From positions 130,321,018 through 130,385,017 of the forward strand of contig CM043968.1 in the NCBI GenBank assembly GCA_014529385.2: a DNA stretch of 64,000 bases, written 5' to 3'. The stretch comes from Adiantum capillus-veneris. Lineage: Eukaryota > Streptophyta > Polypodiopsida > Polypodiales > Pteridaceae. The position numbers and the translations under genes were made by a program. A model generated the notes under the pieces. The model was not told the DNA's origin, did no database searches, and saw nothing but the letters and a program-made list of their open reading frames with translations. Within the stretch, counting starts at the first letter, position 1; every line of letters begins with the position of its first letter. Below are positions 48,244 through 59,816 of this stretch, piece after piece.

Positions 48244-48284
<41 letters not shown>
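48244..48284. repeat. (GA)n microsatellite
   Basis: About 20 GA units. Confidence 0.9.
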
Positions 48285-48286
<2 letters not shown>

Positions 48287-48674
48287 GCGATTTAGCAATT
48301 GCACCTCTCCGGAGTCCAAAGGTCTCCTTTTGCTGTCTCTACGCATTCCCAACAGAAGTTCTGAACTCTTGCCTCGCAGGAGCGTGTGCTCTCCCTCCCC
48401 TGCCTCGCTTAGTCCAACAAACACTACGATTCTTTACAATGTATTCTTAATTGGGTTGGGAAAAACCTACTCAAGCCGCAACACCAAAAATGATGGTGCG
48501 ACAAGAGATTAGGTTGGGCTGCGTCAACATGCAAAAGCTCTCCTTGTGATAGAGTACAAGGTCGAGTGACGCACATCAGCACATATATGTTGATCCTACA
48601 GCATGCACAATCTCGGCTTCCTCAACCTCTTCCCTTCCGGCCTTCCCTCGCCCATATACGATCCCCTCCTCCTC

Positions 48675-48679
<5 letters not shown>

Positions 48680-48722
<43 letters not shown>

Positions 48723-48850
48723 CCCCCCCCCCCCCCCATCTCTCTCAATCTCTCTAAACAAAAAGTCCACGCCGACACGAGCTCTTTCAGAGACTTTTTT
48801 TTTATAAAAGAGATTGAGAGAGAGCGAGGAGAGAGAAAGAGAGGGGGGGG
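48680..48850. repeat. (CT)n-C17 tract followed by degenerate hairpin relative and GA/G tract
   Basis: CT run (48680-48720), 17 C, then CACGCCGACACGAGCTCTTTCAGAG split across 48768-48792, which resembles the loop and right arm of the 45.1 kb hairpin, then GA-rich sequence and a G run. A further weak relative (GTGAAAGAGTCCACG...CTCTTTCAAAGAG) lies at 49078-49108. Confidence 0.6.
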
Positions 48851-48859
48851 GGGGTTTGA

Positions 48860-48990
48860 AATAAAAACCTAGGTTTAGTGTAATCCCACCTGCAAATTTT
48901 GAGATTTACCTCTAAATTTTAAATTTGAAAGTGAAAAACCTACAAAATCTAGAGAAATTTAGCGTCATTCGGTGTAAAGACCTTCAAATT
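48860..48990 (-). repeat. Dispersed repeat, copy 2 (inverted)
   Basis: Reverse complement reads GGTGGGATTACACTAAACCT at its end. It is inverted relative to 49490-49625, so the 48.86-49.62 kb segment could fold back on itself. Confidence 0.7.
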
Positions 48991-49489
48991 TAGTCGGTTT
49001 ACCACTAAAATTCTCATAGGTAGGTTTGCCAAATTTTCAAAACAAAGTTTTTCTCGAGCACTAGTCCCTGCCCGTACGTGAAAGAGTCCACGTCTCTTTC
49101 AAAGAGATTTTTTGAATTGTTTATACTATGTAGTTTGAAAATGACAATGGTTGAACTTGAGGACCTTCTTGCCTCGTCTATTGTGAGTCTCCTAGCCCAA
49201 CTCCTTAAAAACCAAATTTGTCAATGATTAGGGACCCTGAGATTTACCTTTTCTAGCCAACACAGTTGTCTCACGTGGCACAATGTTGTTTGTTGTAGCA
49301 CAACCAACCTCCCAGTGATCCCTTTGAGGGGGTTACCTTATGGGGTGCTAAGAACCGAGTCTTGGGCCACATCATTCTGCAAGATGATAGATGCAATGCT
49401 AGACTACCATCCATCTGGGTCGAGGCATGACAGACAACTCAGCAGACTAGGTACCCCGAGCAGTCTAGGAGGTTTGAGTTTTGCTCATA

Positions 49490-49625
49490 TTAACATGGAA
49501 AATTTAAGAGAAGGTTTTTACACTAAATTTCTCTAAATTTTGTAGGTTTATTTACCTTCTACTTTGAATTTGAAGATAAATCTCAAAATTTGTAGGTGGA
49601 ATTACACTAAACCTAGATTTCTATC
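49490..49625 (+). repeat. Dispersed repeat, copy 3
   Basis: Contains TAAATTTCTCTAAATTTTGT and GGTGGAATTACACTAAACCT. Closest to copy 2 in inverted orientation. Confidence 0.7.
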
Positions 49626-50867
49626 GATATGGGTAGGTAAAAGAGACTAGCATGTGGACAAAGTTGTCATAAGAAAATTGTTCATAGTTTTATCAACACC
49701 TTGCGTACTCTTCTATCAAAGCACTCTTTATAATCCCCAACCATTACCACCTCCCTTGACACATTTGTCACCACCACCTTTGGCAACACCACTAACTCCC
49801 ACTCCCCCCCCCCCCCCCCCCCCCCCCCCCGATAGAAGGCTACCTATGATGGTGTGATCCAAACTTTAATATATACCATGACGCGGATTTTCTCAATATA
49901 ATAGCCTCATTGCAATAATAGAATTGTTTTCAAGTTTCCACCATTTTCTCTAAAGTAACTTAAAATGCATAGCATGTTATCGTACATCAACCCACAATAA
50001 CTTGAGGTAGAGCAAGAGAAAGGAGGAGGAGGAGGAAGAAGAAGAACAAGTGAAGAGAAGATCAAGCTCCCAGACGCTCCTTATTCATGAGATTTGTTCG
50101 AGTGGCAACAACCTTACTCTTTTAGTGTAATTTTCGTGGTCCTACATATAGGGGGGTAGGAATAGGAGATTTATATCCATTGGAATCATGGTGCCACTAT
50201 TCCCAACAAGGATCAATAGTGGTAGAAATGAGCTTTTAATATCTGAGGACAACTAGTTCCAAGAAGAGGAATATCAACATGCCATTGTATGAGTTCCAAT
50301 TTTTTTGGCCCATCAATAGAAACATTCTACCAAACCCTTGTTCAAAGGGTTTTTTCTTTCAAAAATTTGTGGTCGTTTTACCATTAAAATTAGGTGTAGT
50401 CTTGTTTTAGTTTTTTTTTTGTGCTTGAAGTCACCTAAAAAATCGTTTTTGGTTTTTGGTTTGTATAGTGTGCCTTGGCCACTCTTGCTCGGTTTAGGGA
50501 TTGCTTGGTAAATCTCGCTCAAGATTTGAGATTCCTCCTTGTAGTTAAGCTACGATAAAAGGAATTTCTCATGAAATCATCGCCTGATTGATTACTTTTT
50601 CTTTTGACCCCCCAAAGTCTTTTCACAGTGATTCAATTTTGATGTGTGTGCTTATTTTGTATGCCTTGGGTTTTTTGCTTTTCAAGGAAAAGCGCCCACA
50701 CTGGGAACCTCTAGGGCTCTAGTACCATAGGTGATACATGTGAGTGAAGTACCAAATCAAGCTGAGATATCTCTTCCAGCTTAAGATTTTACATTGTGGC
50801 ACTTTGATCTTTTTGTTTGTTCGTTTTTAGCATTTTAATTTTGTAACTTTGGGGGGTCGTATAACAT
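49626..50867. other. Non-coding stretch with poly-C tract
   Basis: A 27 nt C run at 49804-49830. No gene is supported. Several T-rich and AAG-rich patches occur. Confidence 0.45.
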
Positions 50868-51911
50868 TGTTACACCTCCCCGGGCTCATCACACTAGTAA
50901 ACTCCCTTTATAATACTTAAGCTAAAGGTCAATAGGGACTAAGCCCACTAGAAAGTCCTAGTAGATTTCACACAATGCTGCCTAAATCGGATTAAGAACC
51001 TAAGTAACCATTAATTATTAGGAAGGCATTCCCTATGGTATTAAGAGAAGATCTCTAACACCTAACTTGGTCAAACTAGCTTAGTCAGTCTGCTTGATTT
51101 TTAAACCTAAACAAGTGCTTATGACAAAAAATTACATTGAATTTAATGTTTGATACTAAGCAAATGTGTTAAATATTATGCTACCAATCACAATTTAAGT
51201 AGACAAACGTGGATGCAAAAAAGATAAGGGGCAATGCTAATAGACAAGAAACACCTGTTTGTGTTGATAATCGAGCTTGATTTGAAGTGTGAACGAGAGA
51301 AAGATTCCATGAAGGTCCAAATCCTAACCATAGCAACACGTTCCTGTACACACTATGAAACACAAAGAATACCTCTAGGAGGCACATCAATGGGAAAAGG
51401 TACCAACACTTATTGAACACAAGTAAAAAAAAACATAAGGAACCCTCACCTAATTATTTGCACTTCCCTTAGAGAGTCAAGGGAATATTCTCTACTAAGT
51501 ATGGACCAGTCGTGGTCAAGAGACGTATCAGGCATTCTAACTCCTCAAAATTCCTCTCACATGCTATCGTACCTACCAAATCCCATTCACATGCAAGCAC
51601 CGGAAAGACCATGTGAAACATTTGTGAAAAGTAACGAGGGTACCTCTCATACAAGGCAGGAGTGGATGACTCTAGCGTACTAGCCATATCTGTACACGCA
51701 AATAGATGATGTTTAGAGTGCAAATATTACAAGATCGTGTTCTTGTGCATAATGTGTTTTTATGATTTTTTGTTATGGCTCTTGCTCTTTTACTTTTTTA
51801 TCTTGTTTCTTGAGTATAAGGATTTATATATACATTCCCTAACATTGGAGATTGAGATGTCAGGGAGGAAGGTTGAGAGGGAAGCAAGTGAATGATGGAT
51901 GTAAACAAACA
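50868..51911 (-). repeat. Probable 3' LTR of the minus-strand gypsy element
   Basis: On the plus strand it would run from TGTTACACCTCCCC to GTAAACAAACA (1044 bp, TGTT...AACA ends). On the minus strand a purine run AAAGGGGGAG (51912-51921) directly precedes TGTTTGTTTACATCC. A TATATAAA-like box lies on the minus strand near 51828. There is no second copy to confirm it, so the left end is a prediction. Confidence 0.5.
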
Positions 51912-51966
51912 CTCCCCCTTTGCTTGGGTAGATCATACCTTTTGAAATGATGTCGTCACCTTTTAA

Positions 51967-53032
51967 AACCAATTGTTCCAAGTTGTTATGGGTGAAGGCT
52001 TTAACCAATTGTTTTCGACCACCCTATGCGTTTCATCTAGTTGCAAGGGTGGTAAGGTACTCTCCCATGATTTTATTTGCAACATTGTTGTAGGTGGTGA
52101 ACTTACAACGGGAGGTGCAAACTCTTTCTTGCTTGTATGGATATGTACAATGGTAGGTGGAGGTTGTGTTGAAGCTCCTATTTCCGTATAGGAACTACAC
52201 GAAGAGCAAGAAGCTTCATTTGATTTCGTTGTTCTTGAGCTAGGTGGAACAATTCGTTCTTTCTTTGGTACCCAAACTAGCTCTGGAGCGGGTGTGTCGC
52301 ATTCCGTGATTTTTTCCTTTCAGCGATCTTCAATTTGTTTTGGAGCCACAGGATTGAGCTCACATGGGTCCGGTGACAAATAAGAGCACAATTTACGTTT
52401 TGGCACCCAGATTTGATCATTTCCTTCATAGTAGCCTTGGGCTTCCAATAGTTTTTTAGGAATCCAACACAACGTTTCTTTACATTTCTTGGGGCAAATG
52501 GGACGTCTCCTACCCGGCTCCTGTCTTTTAGCACTGGCTATGGTTGCTAAAGAAGCTTTAGGGACCCAATTGTATGTTTTCTTTGTTATATTGGGATGGG
52601 TTTTGTGTGTCTCATGCTTTATTTCAACTACATCAGTTGAAGCTCTAGAGAGTTGGGCTATGGGAACATATGGTTCAACCTCTTGGACGTGCAATGTTTT
52701 GGGTTTTATTTCCTTAAGAGGCAATATCTCAGGGACTATGGCTTGGGTGGCAGGGCTAAGAGTTGGTTTCTGTGTCGTGACATCCCCTGTCCCCCAATCA
52801 ATAGCGCATTTGGTGGCTATCATCCATGTGCATCCTATGTTTATATTACCCTCCATAGTTTCAACAGGCATGAACAAAAAGTCTTGAGCTACAACCCCAT
52901 TGTCATAACTGACAGAGCTGGCTTCCCTAACTGACACCACACTCCATATGATAGCAGATTATATTTAGCACCCGTGTCCAATAAGGCGTTATATAGCACT
53001 TTTCCATAGGTGCTGTTTAGCTCAATAGGGTA
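51967..53032 (-). pseudogene. Post-integrase region: second aspartic-protease-like domain and WVPK repeats
   Basis: Directly downstream of integrase and, across a TGA at 53033-53035, in the same frame, the sequence reads YGKVLYNALLDTGAKYNLLS. DTGA is the retropepsin active site. After one frameshift near 52935 it continues with DNGVVAQDFLFMPVE and INIGCTWMIATKCAIDW, which matches the closing ILG...W region of retropepsins. Further on come four W-V/I-P-K motifs (NWVPKASL, CWIPKKLL, IWVPKRKL, VWVPKKER) separated by about 25-35 residues, then a proline-rich tail to TAA near 51967. The usual protease of this element lies upstream of RT at 60.1-60.5 kb, so this is an additional copy. Its role is unknown. 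Confidence 0.65.
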
Positions 53033-53444
53033 TCATTGAGGTGTGTCAGAGTCCAACCAATCCTCATTAGTTTCAATGTGGAATGCATGTGTGACTCCAA
53101 GGCTAGCCTCTCGTTTTTGTCTTATGCGTTGTTGTCGCTCCTTAGCCTCAGCTTGAGCTTGTATCTTCTTCAATTCTATTTTTGCGTTGGCTGCCTTTTT
53201 TGTATGGATGCCACGTAGCTCCTCTTGGCTTAAAGGATCATAGTATCTTTTAGATTTGCTCCCATTGAGGAATCCAATGGTTTCAACTCCATCAAGAATC
53301 TCCACACGAATGGTTCCTTGTGGGGTGATCTCACATACTCTATATGGTCCTTTTCCCGCATATTTCAACTTTTTCTTTTCGTTACGCACTCCATACATAA
53401 GAACTTTATCACCAACATTGATATCTTTATTCTTTAGATGACGG
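53033..53444 (-). pseudogene. Integrase C-terminal part (separated by insertion)
   Basis: Starts at HLKNKDINVGDKVLMYGVRN and continues with YAGKGPYRV, an integrase C-terminal (GPY/F) domain, then a basic glutamine-rich tail ending NEDWLDSDTPQ before TGA. Its N-terminal neighbour KKWFDR is at 56631-56650, on the other side of the inserted element. Confidence 0.85.
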
Positions 53445-53626
53445 TGTGAGCGGGATGAAAACACACACAGCGCCTCTATAACGACCCGACACACACTCTT
53501 GGGAAGATACACACACACACACACTATGGGGCACCACTCGGCTTAGACAACACACCTGGCCGAGACAGGGAACACACCTCTGGAGTGAGAGGAGAGAGAC
53601 TATCCACTTGCCCACTCCACACAGAG

Positions 53627-53663
<37 letters not shown>

Positions 53664-54600
53664 CTCAGCTCAAAAGAGGAGAACTTATGATGTTTAGATA
53701 CAAATGAGCTTGGGCCAACACCAATGGGGCAAACAGCTCACATAATATGGGTAAAAGATACCAGATACAATCACAAATTGGAGAAGAAGCTTCACTCACC
53801 GGAGAAGATTACACAGAAAAACAACAGAAAAAGAGTGAGAAATTTGGCAAAATGGATAGCGCCATCGCGTCCGGAACGGCCCAAAACCCCAGTCTACAAT
53901 GTCAAAGTGCTCAAATCCGACCTCGGATGAGCAGTTTACGGCCAAAACAGGCTCCAAAATGGGCCAAAACACACCTGCGGCTGTTCCTCCTCTCTTCTCC
54001 ACGTTTTTTCTGGTCTTCTCTCTGTTTTTTCAGTTCCCACACTTAGTTTTATTAGTTGGGCACCCTTGGCCTTTTAGATGACCTCAAACGGACCCCGAAC
54101 AGGCCAAAAACTGACCTCGCAGTGCATAGTTGTCACCTTTTTGCATCATTCGCACACCTGGCACTCAGTTTTTTTCCAATAATGCATCTCGCCACCACAT
54201 GAAGTGGCCCCAAAAAGTGGTCCTACTGATGACCTTTCTGCATAACTCTCACCAGAAAACACCCACGTTGTGTCCGTATTCATCCACGTGCAAATATTGA
54301 CCTCGTTCGCCCTCCTGACGCCACTAGATGCCATCTGACGCATCTGTTGACCTCACGTCGTTGGCCGGCGGATAGCTTCCTCGAGAAGTTTTACGCGCTA
54401 CCAACTCCTCCTTATTGTAGAAAAAACACACTAGTATTGATAATAGTGAAAATCGCTGCACTATGTACATGCTGTCCTACCTGTACACATGTGGGCCCCA
54501 CGTAACAACCTGGCTAAGGAAAATGGGCAATCCTTTATTTGATGCACCATGCATGGATATGTACATATGCGCAATCCCTTGCTCCAAAATATTCCTGACA
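53445..54600 (-). repeat. 3' LTR of the non-autonomous element (1156 bp)
   Basis: Minus-strand start TGTCAGGAATATTTTGG, end CATCCCGCTCACA. Contains (CA)n near 53630-53660. The minus-strand run AGGGGGGTGGGCAAATTA immediately upstream (54601-54618) is the polypurine tract. Confidence 0.92.
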
Positions 54601-55460
54601 TAATTTGCCCACCCCCTAGCCTGCTAGAGCATTCATGGTCAGCAGCAGCAACACTAGTAGATGCTCATTCCACCTGGATCCCACACAAAAACACTTGGCA
54701 TTCCTTGCATCAAAAGCTTAATCAAACTTTCACCTGGTTCCCAAGGAAAATCTGTAGAGATGCCATTTATCAACCTCCCATCAAGAAAATCATCAATTAC
54801 TTTGGCATAGACTTGCATGTGCAAATATATCTTCTTCTCCATAGCTGAGAGGTCTCCACCGATCATTTGCGTCATTAATTCCTGCTTCTTTGACAACTCA
54901 ACCGTGGTTTGCATCAGCCCTTCAATCACTTCATAAGGCCCTTCACTTTCATCTTCAACTTCATTCGCAAATGCGACTAAACCACACTCCTGGATTTCTT
55001 TATCCATCAAAAGAAATGCAACATCAGCATCCTCATCACTGCTGGTAGTGCTATCACTGTCCTCATCTGTCACCATGGAAGAGTCTTCATCACTAGACTC
55101 ATCCTCATCTTCATAAAGCTCCTCTAATCATTTCCTTGTGTCCATATTATAAAGCTTCTTGGCACCTGTCTTTCCATAGAGGCTAATTGTACCACGTCGC
55201 CAATCTTGAATAGCTCCCACTGCACGTAACCATGGTCTGCCCAGTATAATAGGATATGCTCCCAACCCTGCTGGCATCACATGAAAATCAACCACTGCCT
55301 TTGCATCATATGCTTCCACTTCTAAGCTCTTTACAACACCTAAGCATTTTACTTTTTGATAGTTTTCCAATCTGCTGTAATTTGCAACCTGTAATTTGCA
55401 ACCTGCAACCTGTAATCCCGAAGCTCGAAGCTCGAGGCTCGAAGCAGAAGGTACTCGAAG
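54601..55460 (-). pseudogene. Protease and acidic linker retained in the non-autonomous element
   Basis: Minus-strand frame reads KCLGVVKSLEVEAYDAKAVV and the protease closing motif AYPIILGRPWLRAV (about 55200-55260). A TGA at about 55130 is followed in the same frame by an acidic Asp/Glu/Ser stretch (VTDEDSDSTTSSDEDADV). The wording is close to the Tat-type protease at 5275-5340 (GYPIILGRPWLIAV), so the two elements are related. The active-site aspartate region itself is not present. Confidence 0.75.
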
Positions 55461-55465
55461 AAGAT

Positions 55466-55482
55466 CCTCCGTGGGGGCGCCA
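55466..55482 (-). other. Primer binding site of the non-autonomous element
   Basis: Minus strand TGGCGCCCCCACGGAGG, six bases after the LTR end. It is the counterpart of TGGTGCCCCCACTGAGG at 3064. Confidence 0.75.
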
Positions 55483-55488
55483 AAAGAA

Positions 55489-56626
55489 TGTGAGCGGGAT
55501 GAAAACACACACAGCGCCTCTATAACGACCCGACACACACTCTTGGGAAGATACACAGACACACTATGGGGCACCACTCGGCTTAGACAACACACCTGGC
55601 CGAGACAGGGAACACACCTCTGGAGTGAGAGGAGAGAGACTATCCACTTGCCCACTCCACACAGAGACACACACACACACACACAAAAACTCAGCTCAAA
55701 AGAGGAGAACTTATGATGTTTAGATACAAATGAGCTTGGGCCAACACCAATGGGGCAAACAGCTCACATAATATGGGTAAAAGATACCAGATACAATCAC
55801 AAATTGGAGAAGAAGCTTCACTCACCGGAGAAGATTACACAAAAAAAAAAAAGAAAAAGAGTGAGGAATTTGGCAAAATGGACAGCGCCATCGCGTCCGG
55901 AACGGCCCAAAACCCCAGTCTACAATGTCAAAGTGCTCAAATCCGACCTCGGATGAGCAGTTTACGGCCAAAACAGGCTCCAAAATGGGCCAAAACACAC
56001 CTGCGGCTGTTCCTCCTCTCTTCTCCACGTTTTTTCTGGTCTTCTCTCTGTTTTTTCAGTTCCCACACTTAGTTTTATTAGTTGGGCACCCTTGGCCTTT
56101 TAGATGACCTCAAACGGACCCCGAACAGGCCAAAAACTGACCTCGCAGTGCATAGTTGTCACCTTTTTGCATCATTCGCACACCTGGCACTCAGTTTTTT
56201 TCCAATAATGCATCTCGCCACCACGTGAAGTGGCCCCAAAAAGTGGTCCTAATGATGACCTTTCTGCATAACTCTCACTAGAAAACACCCACGTTGTGTC
56301 CGTATTCATCCACGTGCAAATATTGACCTCGTTCGCCCTCCTGACGCCACTAGATGCCATCTGACGCACCTGTTGACCTCACGTCGTTGGCCCGCGGATA
56401 GCTTCCTCGAGAAGTTTTACGTGCTACCAACTCCTCCTTATTGTAGAAAAAACACACTAGTATTGATAATAGTGAAAATCGCTGCACTATGTACATGCTG
56501 TCCTACCTGTACACATGTGGGCCCCACGTAACAACCTGGCTAAGGAAAATGGGCAATCCTTTATTTGATGCACCATGCATGGATATGTACATATGCGCAA
56601 TCCCTTGCTCCAATAAACTCCTGACA
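55489..56626 (-). repeat. 5' LTR of the non-autonomous element (1138 bp)
   Basis: Aligned end to end with 53445-54600. Visible differences include GGCCGGCGG/GGCCCGCGG, CACATGAAG/CACGTGAAG and the (CA)n length. Confidence 0.92.
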
Positions 56627-57599
56627 ACGGTCAAACCATTTCTTCCTCTTATCTTTCTCCACAAGTGCATTTTGCACAACTAATTGCCTCTCTTCATCTA
56701 GCCTTTCAAGGATATATAATCGCTCAACTAAGGGGTTACCATCCCAACCTTCCTGAGAAGCTACTCGAAGACTAGGAACGACAAACTCCCATGGCATAAC
56801 CGCTTCTTGGCCATACACCATCTTAAACAGTGTGCAGTTAATGGAAACTTTGTACGCAGTACGATAAGCCCATAGAGCTTAAGGTCTTATGGGTGCTCTC
56901 AACTTGGCCATTTGCTTGTGGATAATAAGGTGTGGACTTATGGTGAGCTATCATAAAGTTGGTAGTGAGTTCTTTTATTACTCCATTTATAAAATGAGTA
57001 CCATTGTCACACACAATCTCAAAGGGACAACCAAATCTTGTAATAATGTTCTCAAAGATAAACTTGGCAGTTGACGTGCATCAGCCTTACGTGTCGCCCT
57101 GGCTTCCGCCCACTTTGTCACATAGTCAGTGGCAACGATAATATATCGAGATTGAGTGCTACGAGCTGCTGGACTAATTGGGCCTACAAAGTCCAAACCC
57201 CATTTTTCAAATGGTTGAGTCACTTTAATAGGATGTAAGGGCATCCTATCCTTTCGTTATGTGATCTTGTAACATTGGCATTCATCACATCCTTTTGCAA
57301 AAAGTGATGCATCCTTAAATAAGGTTGGCCACCAATAGCCTGATTGCAACACCTTCCTAGCTGTTAGTTCCCCTGAGAAATGTCCTCCGGCTGTACCCAT
57401 GTGGGCTTCTTGCAGTATGTATAAATACTCATCCTCACGGGCACAACGTCTAAGAATATCATCCTTCCCTAGCCTGTAGAGAGTTCTTGCAATGAGAAAG
57501 TAAGGTTCACATTCTTTTAACAATTTTTGAGCTATGTCTTTACGAAGCTCTTTGGGTGGAAAACCATTAACTAGAAAGTTCACAATGTTCTCACTCCAT
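56627..57599 (-). pseudogene. Integrase zinc finger and core of the minus-strand gypsy element
   Basis: H2C2 finger (GGHFSGELTARKVL, CDECQCYKIT), then core motifs FEKWGLDFVGPIS (first Asp), CDNGTHF (second Asp) and STPYYPQANGQVESTHKTL (Glu), then ALWAYRTAYKVS and VYGQEAVMPWE. A frame change lies near 57055 and another near 57250. The reading is cut at KKWFDR by the 3.2 kb insertion. Confidence 0.85.
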
Positions 57600-58058
57600 T
57601 CAGGTATGGTTTCGACTAGGAATAGAAGTATCGGGCAACTCATCATCGACTCCAGTAGGGGTTTCACCATTGGGTATGCGAGACAAATGATCCACCATGA
57701 CATGTCTTTTACCAGGTCTCACCACAACGGTAAAATCAAACTCAAGGAGAATTAATAACCATCGTGTAATTCTTCTTGTGGAACAAGGTATATTTACTAG
57801 ATACAACAAGGCTTGATGATCGACATAGAACACAAACTTGTTGGCCAGAAGGTAGTAGCAAAATTCCTTCACTGCATAAATCATACCTAAACCTTCTCGC
57901 TCTGTAGTGGTGTAGTTTCTTTCGGCATCATTCAATTGACGACTTGCAAAGCTAATGGGGTAGTCCAATTTATGTTCTCCTGGTTGAGCTAGAACACACC
58001 CAATAGCAAAGTTCGATGCATCAATATGCACATGAAAAATTACATTCCAATCGGGCAC
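57600..58058 (-). pseudogene. RNase H of the minus-strand gypsy element
   Basis: HVHIDASNFAIGCVLAQPG, PISFASRQLNDAERNY, YVDHQALLYLV and the VVRPGKRHVMVDHLSR close are typical gypsy RNase H motifs. Only one RNase H domain is seen, unlike the Tat-type element at 1-11 kb. Confidence 0.85.
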
Positions 58059-58912
58059 TAGGAGCGCTAGTCAAGGTCTTTTTCAATGATTCATAAGCAT
58101 AGTCACAGTCCGCAGTCCATTGGAACTCAATAAGGAGCTTGTACAAAGGACGAGCTATCTTGGCAAAGTTTAAAATAAACCGTCGATAATAACCAACATG
58201 GCCCATGAACCTTTGAACTCCTTTATAGTTTGTAGGTGGTGGCAATTTAGCAATGGCTTTAATTTTGCTCTCATCTGTGGAAATCTCATTTTTGGACACT
58301 ATATGCCCTAAAATGACTTCATGTTTCACCCAAAATTGGCATTTGAAAGGGTTTAAGGAGATGCGATACAATCTACACTTCTCAAACACTTTTCGTAAGC
58401 ATGATAGATGTTCTTTCCAAGAGGAATAAACACAAAGGTTCTTTCCAAGAGGAATAAACACAAAGGTCATCTAAGAAAGCTTCACAAAACTCCCTCAAAT
58501 ATTCTCTAAAAGCAGTGTTTATTAATCTTTGAAAGGTAGCAGGGGCATTGGTTAAGCCAAAAGCCATAACACAAAATGCGAACACTCCAAATTCGGTTAT
58601 AAAGGCTGTTTTAGCTTGATCCTCCAGCGCAATTTTGATTTGATTGTAGCCAGAGTACCCATCTAAAAAGCTATAAGCTTCCTTCCCTGCAACTCTTTCA
58701 AGCACATGTTCTGAATATGGCAAGGGGTAATGGTCCCTCCTAGTGGCAGCATTGACCTTCTTGAGATCCACGCACACTCTGAGTTTCCCATTATTTTTTG
58801 GCACAATCACTATTGGAGACACCCATTCTGAGTGCTCGATACGGTATATGAATCCGCATTCCACAAGCTTTTCAATCTCTTCTTGAACGATTTTTGCATA
58901 TTTAGGATTCAT
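58021..58912 (-). pseudogene. Reverse transcriptase of the minus-strand gypsy element
   Basis: SEWVSPIVIVPKNNGKLRVC, RRDHYPLPY, SFLDGYSGYNQI, FGLTNAPATFQRL and the active site AFLDDLCVYSSW. Just after it a 28 bp tandem duplication (about 58410-58466, unit containing TTCTTTCCAAGAGGAATAAA) shifts the frame. The thumb then continues with LGHIVSKNEIS and FMGHVGYYRRFI. Confidence 0.88.
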
Positions 58913-59816
58913 TGGGTCGGGTCATTTGCTGAACTGGTTTAGGCATGCTATTCATGGGTATTGTGTGTTGCACCACGGAAGGTGGAACACCTTTCATATC
59001 ATGATATGTCCAGGCAAATATATCCCTGAATTCCTTGAGAGGTTCTTTAAGTACAAACTCCTCAGTATCGGTCAGATCTTGGGCAATGAAAACAGGTTTG
59101 GACTCTTCTCCTTGGTCTACTAACTCTATTTCCTTAACTATCGCTGGACCGTCATAGACTCCATTGCTCCCATTGATAGGTTTTCTTTGAGCCTTTGTAT
59201 ACACAACCTTACGTTCCTCTGTGGTATAGAATTTGAAATGTTCAGGTGCAGGGTGTAAGTCTGTGGAGTCCTGTTGTTCTGTGGACTGTGATTTCATGTC
59301 CGGTTCCTTTTGTTGTCGAGCTAACTCTCGATTTTGTCGTCTCCTTATAGTACGGTTAAACTTTGGCTTCTCTGTAGCCTCTAGTTGTACGATGTCAATG
59401 GGTTGTGAGCTACACCACATAACACTTTGAAGGTATTCACCCCAGTTATCTACCAACTTTCGATGAGCATCACATGCCCCTATATAATTAAGCCATTCTG
59501 CGATAGATTTCTTTTCATTTATTCTAGCACGCACATTTGCTCGATATCGTCGCCTCTTATATCTCTTACTCTTCTTGTTTAATTTTTGATTACAACAGAT
59601 CTCTAGTGAAGAGTCACTAGATGAATCACTTCTTGTGTCTTCTGCTCGCTTGGATAGATTGTCATCTAGGGTACCACTGCCCCTTGAATGGTTTGTCCCC
59701 ATATTTGCACTAAAATTTAACTCAGATTCTTTGTCCTCAAAGTCAATTTCAATTGATGATTCTGACCCCAAATCGTGTGGGCTATATATAGTCTTGTGAG
59801 GCACTACTGGTTCCAA
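58902..59816 (-). pseudogene. Protease-RT linker region of the minus-strand gypsy element
   Basis: A 304-codon open stretch, rich in charged residues, ending with LKEFRDIFAWTYHDMKGV and VVQHTIPM, the conserved entry into gypsy RT. An arginine/lysine-rich block (SKRYKRRRYRANVRARI) lies near residue 85. The next frame (RT) overlaps it slightly. Confidence 0.8.

Larger units (their letters stand above)
53445..56626 (-). mobile_element. Complete non-autonomous LTR retrotransposon (3182 bp) inserted in a gypsy integrase
   Basis: LTRs 53445-54600 and 55489-56626 (TGTGAGCGGG to CCTGACA on the plus strand) flank 888 internal bases. Target duplication ACGG lies at 53441-53444 and 56627-56630 (ACGGT if the first LTR base is counted). 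On the minus strand a PBS follows the right LTR and a polypurine tract precedes the left one, which fixes the orientation. The interior encodes only a protease piece and an acidic linker; RT, RNase H and integrase are absent. The LTRs differ mainly in (CA)n length plus roughly ten substitutions, so the insertion is fairly young. Confidence 0.92.

Noticed and set aside
52277-52887. Plus- and alternative-frame proteins over the post-integrase region
   Set aside because: They are other-frame readings of the minus-strand domain, which has recognisable motifs.
53724-54081. Near-identical short frames at 53.7-54.1 and 55.75-56.1 kb as a duplicated gene
   Set aside because: They lie entirely within the two LTRs; the duplication is explained by the LTR pair.
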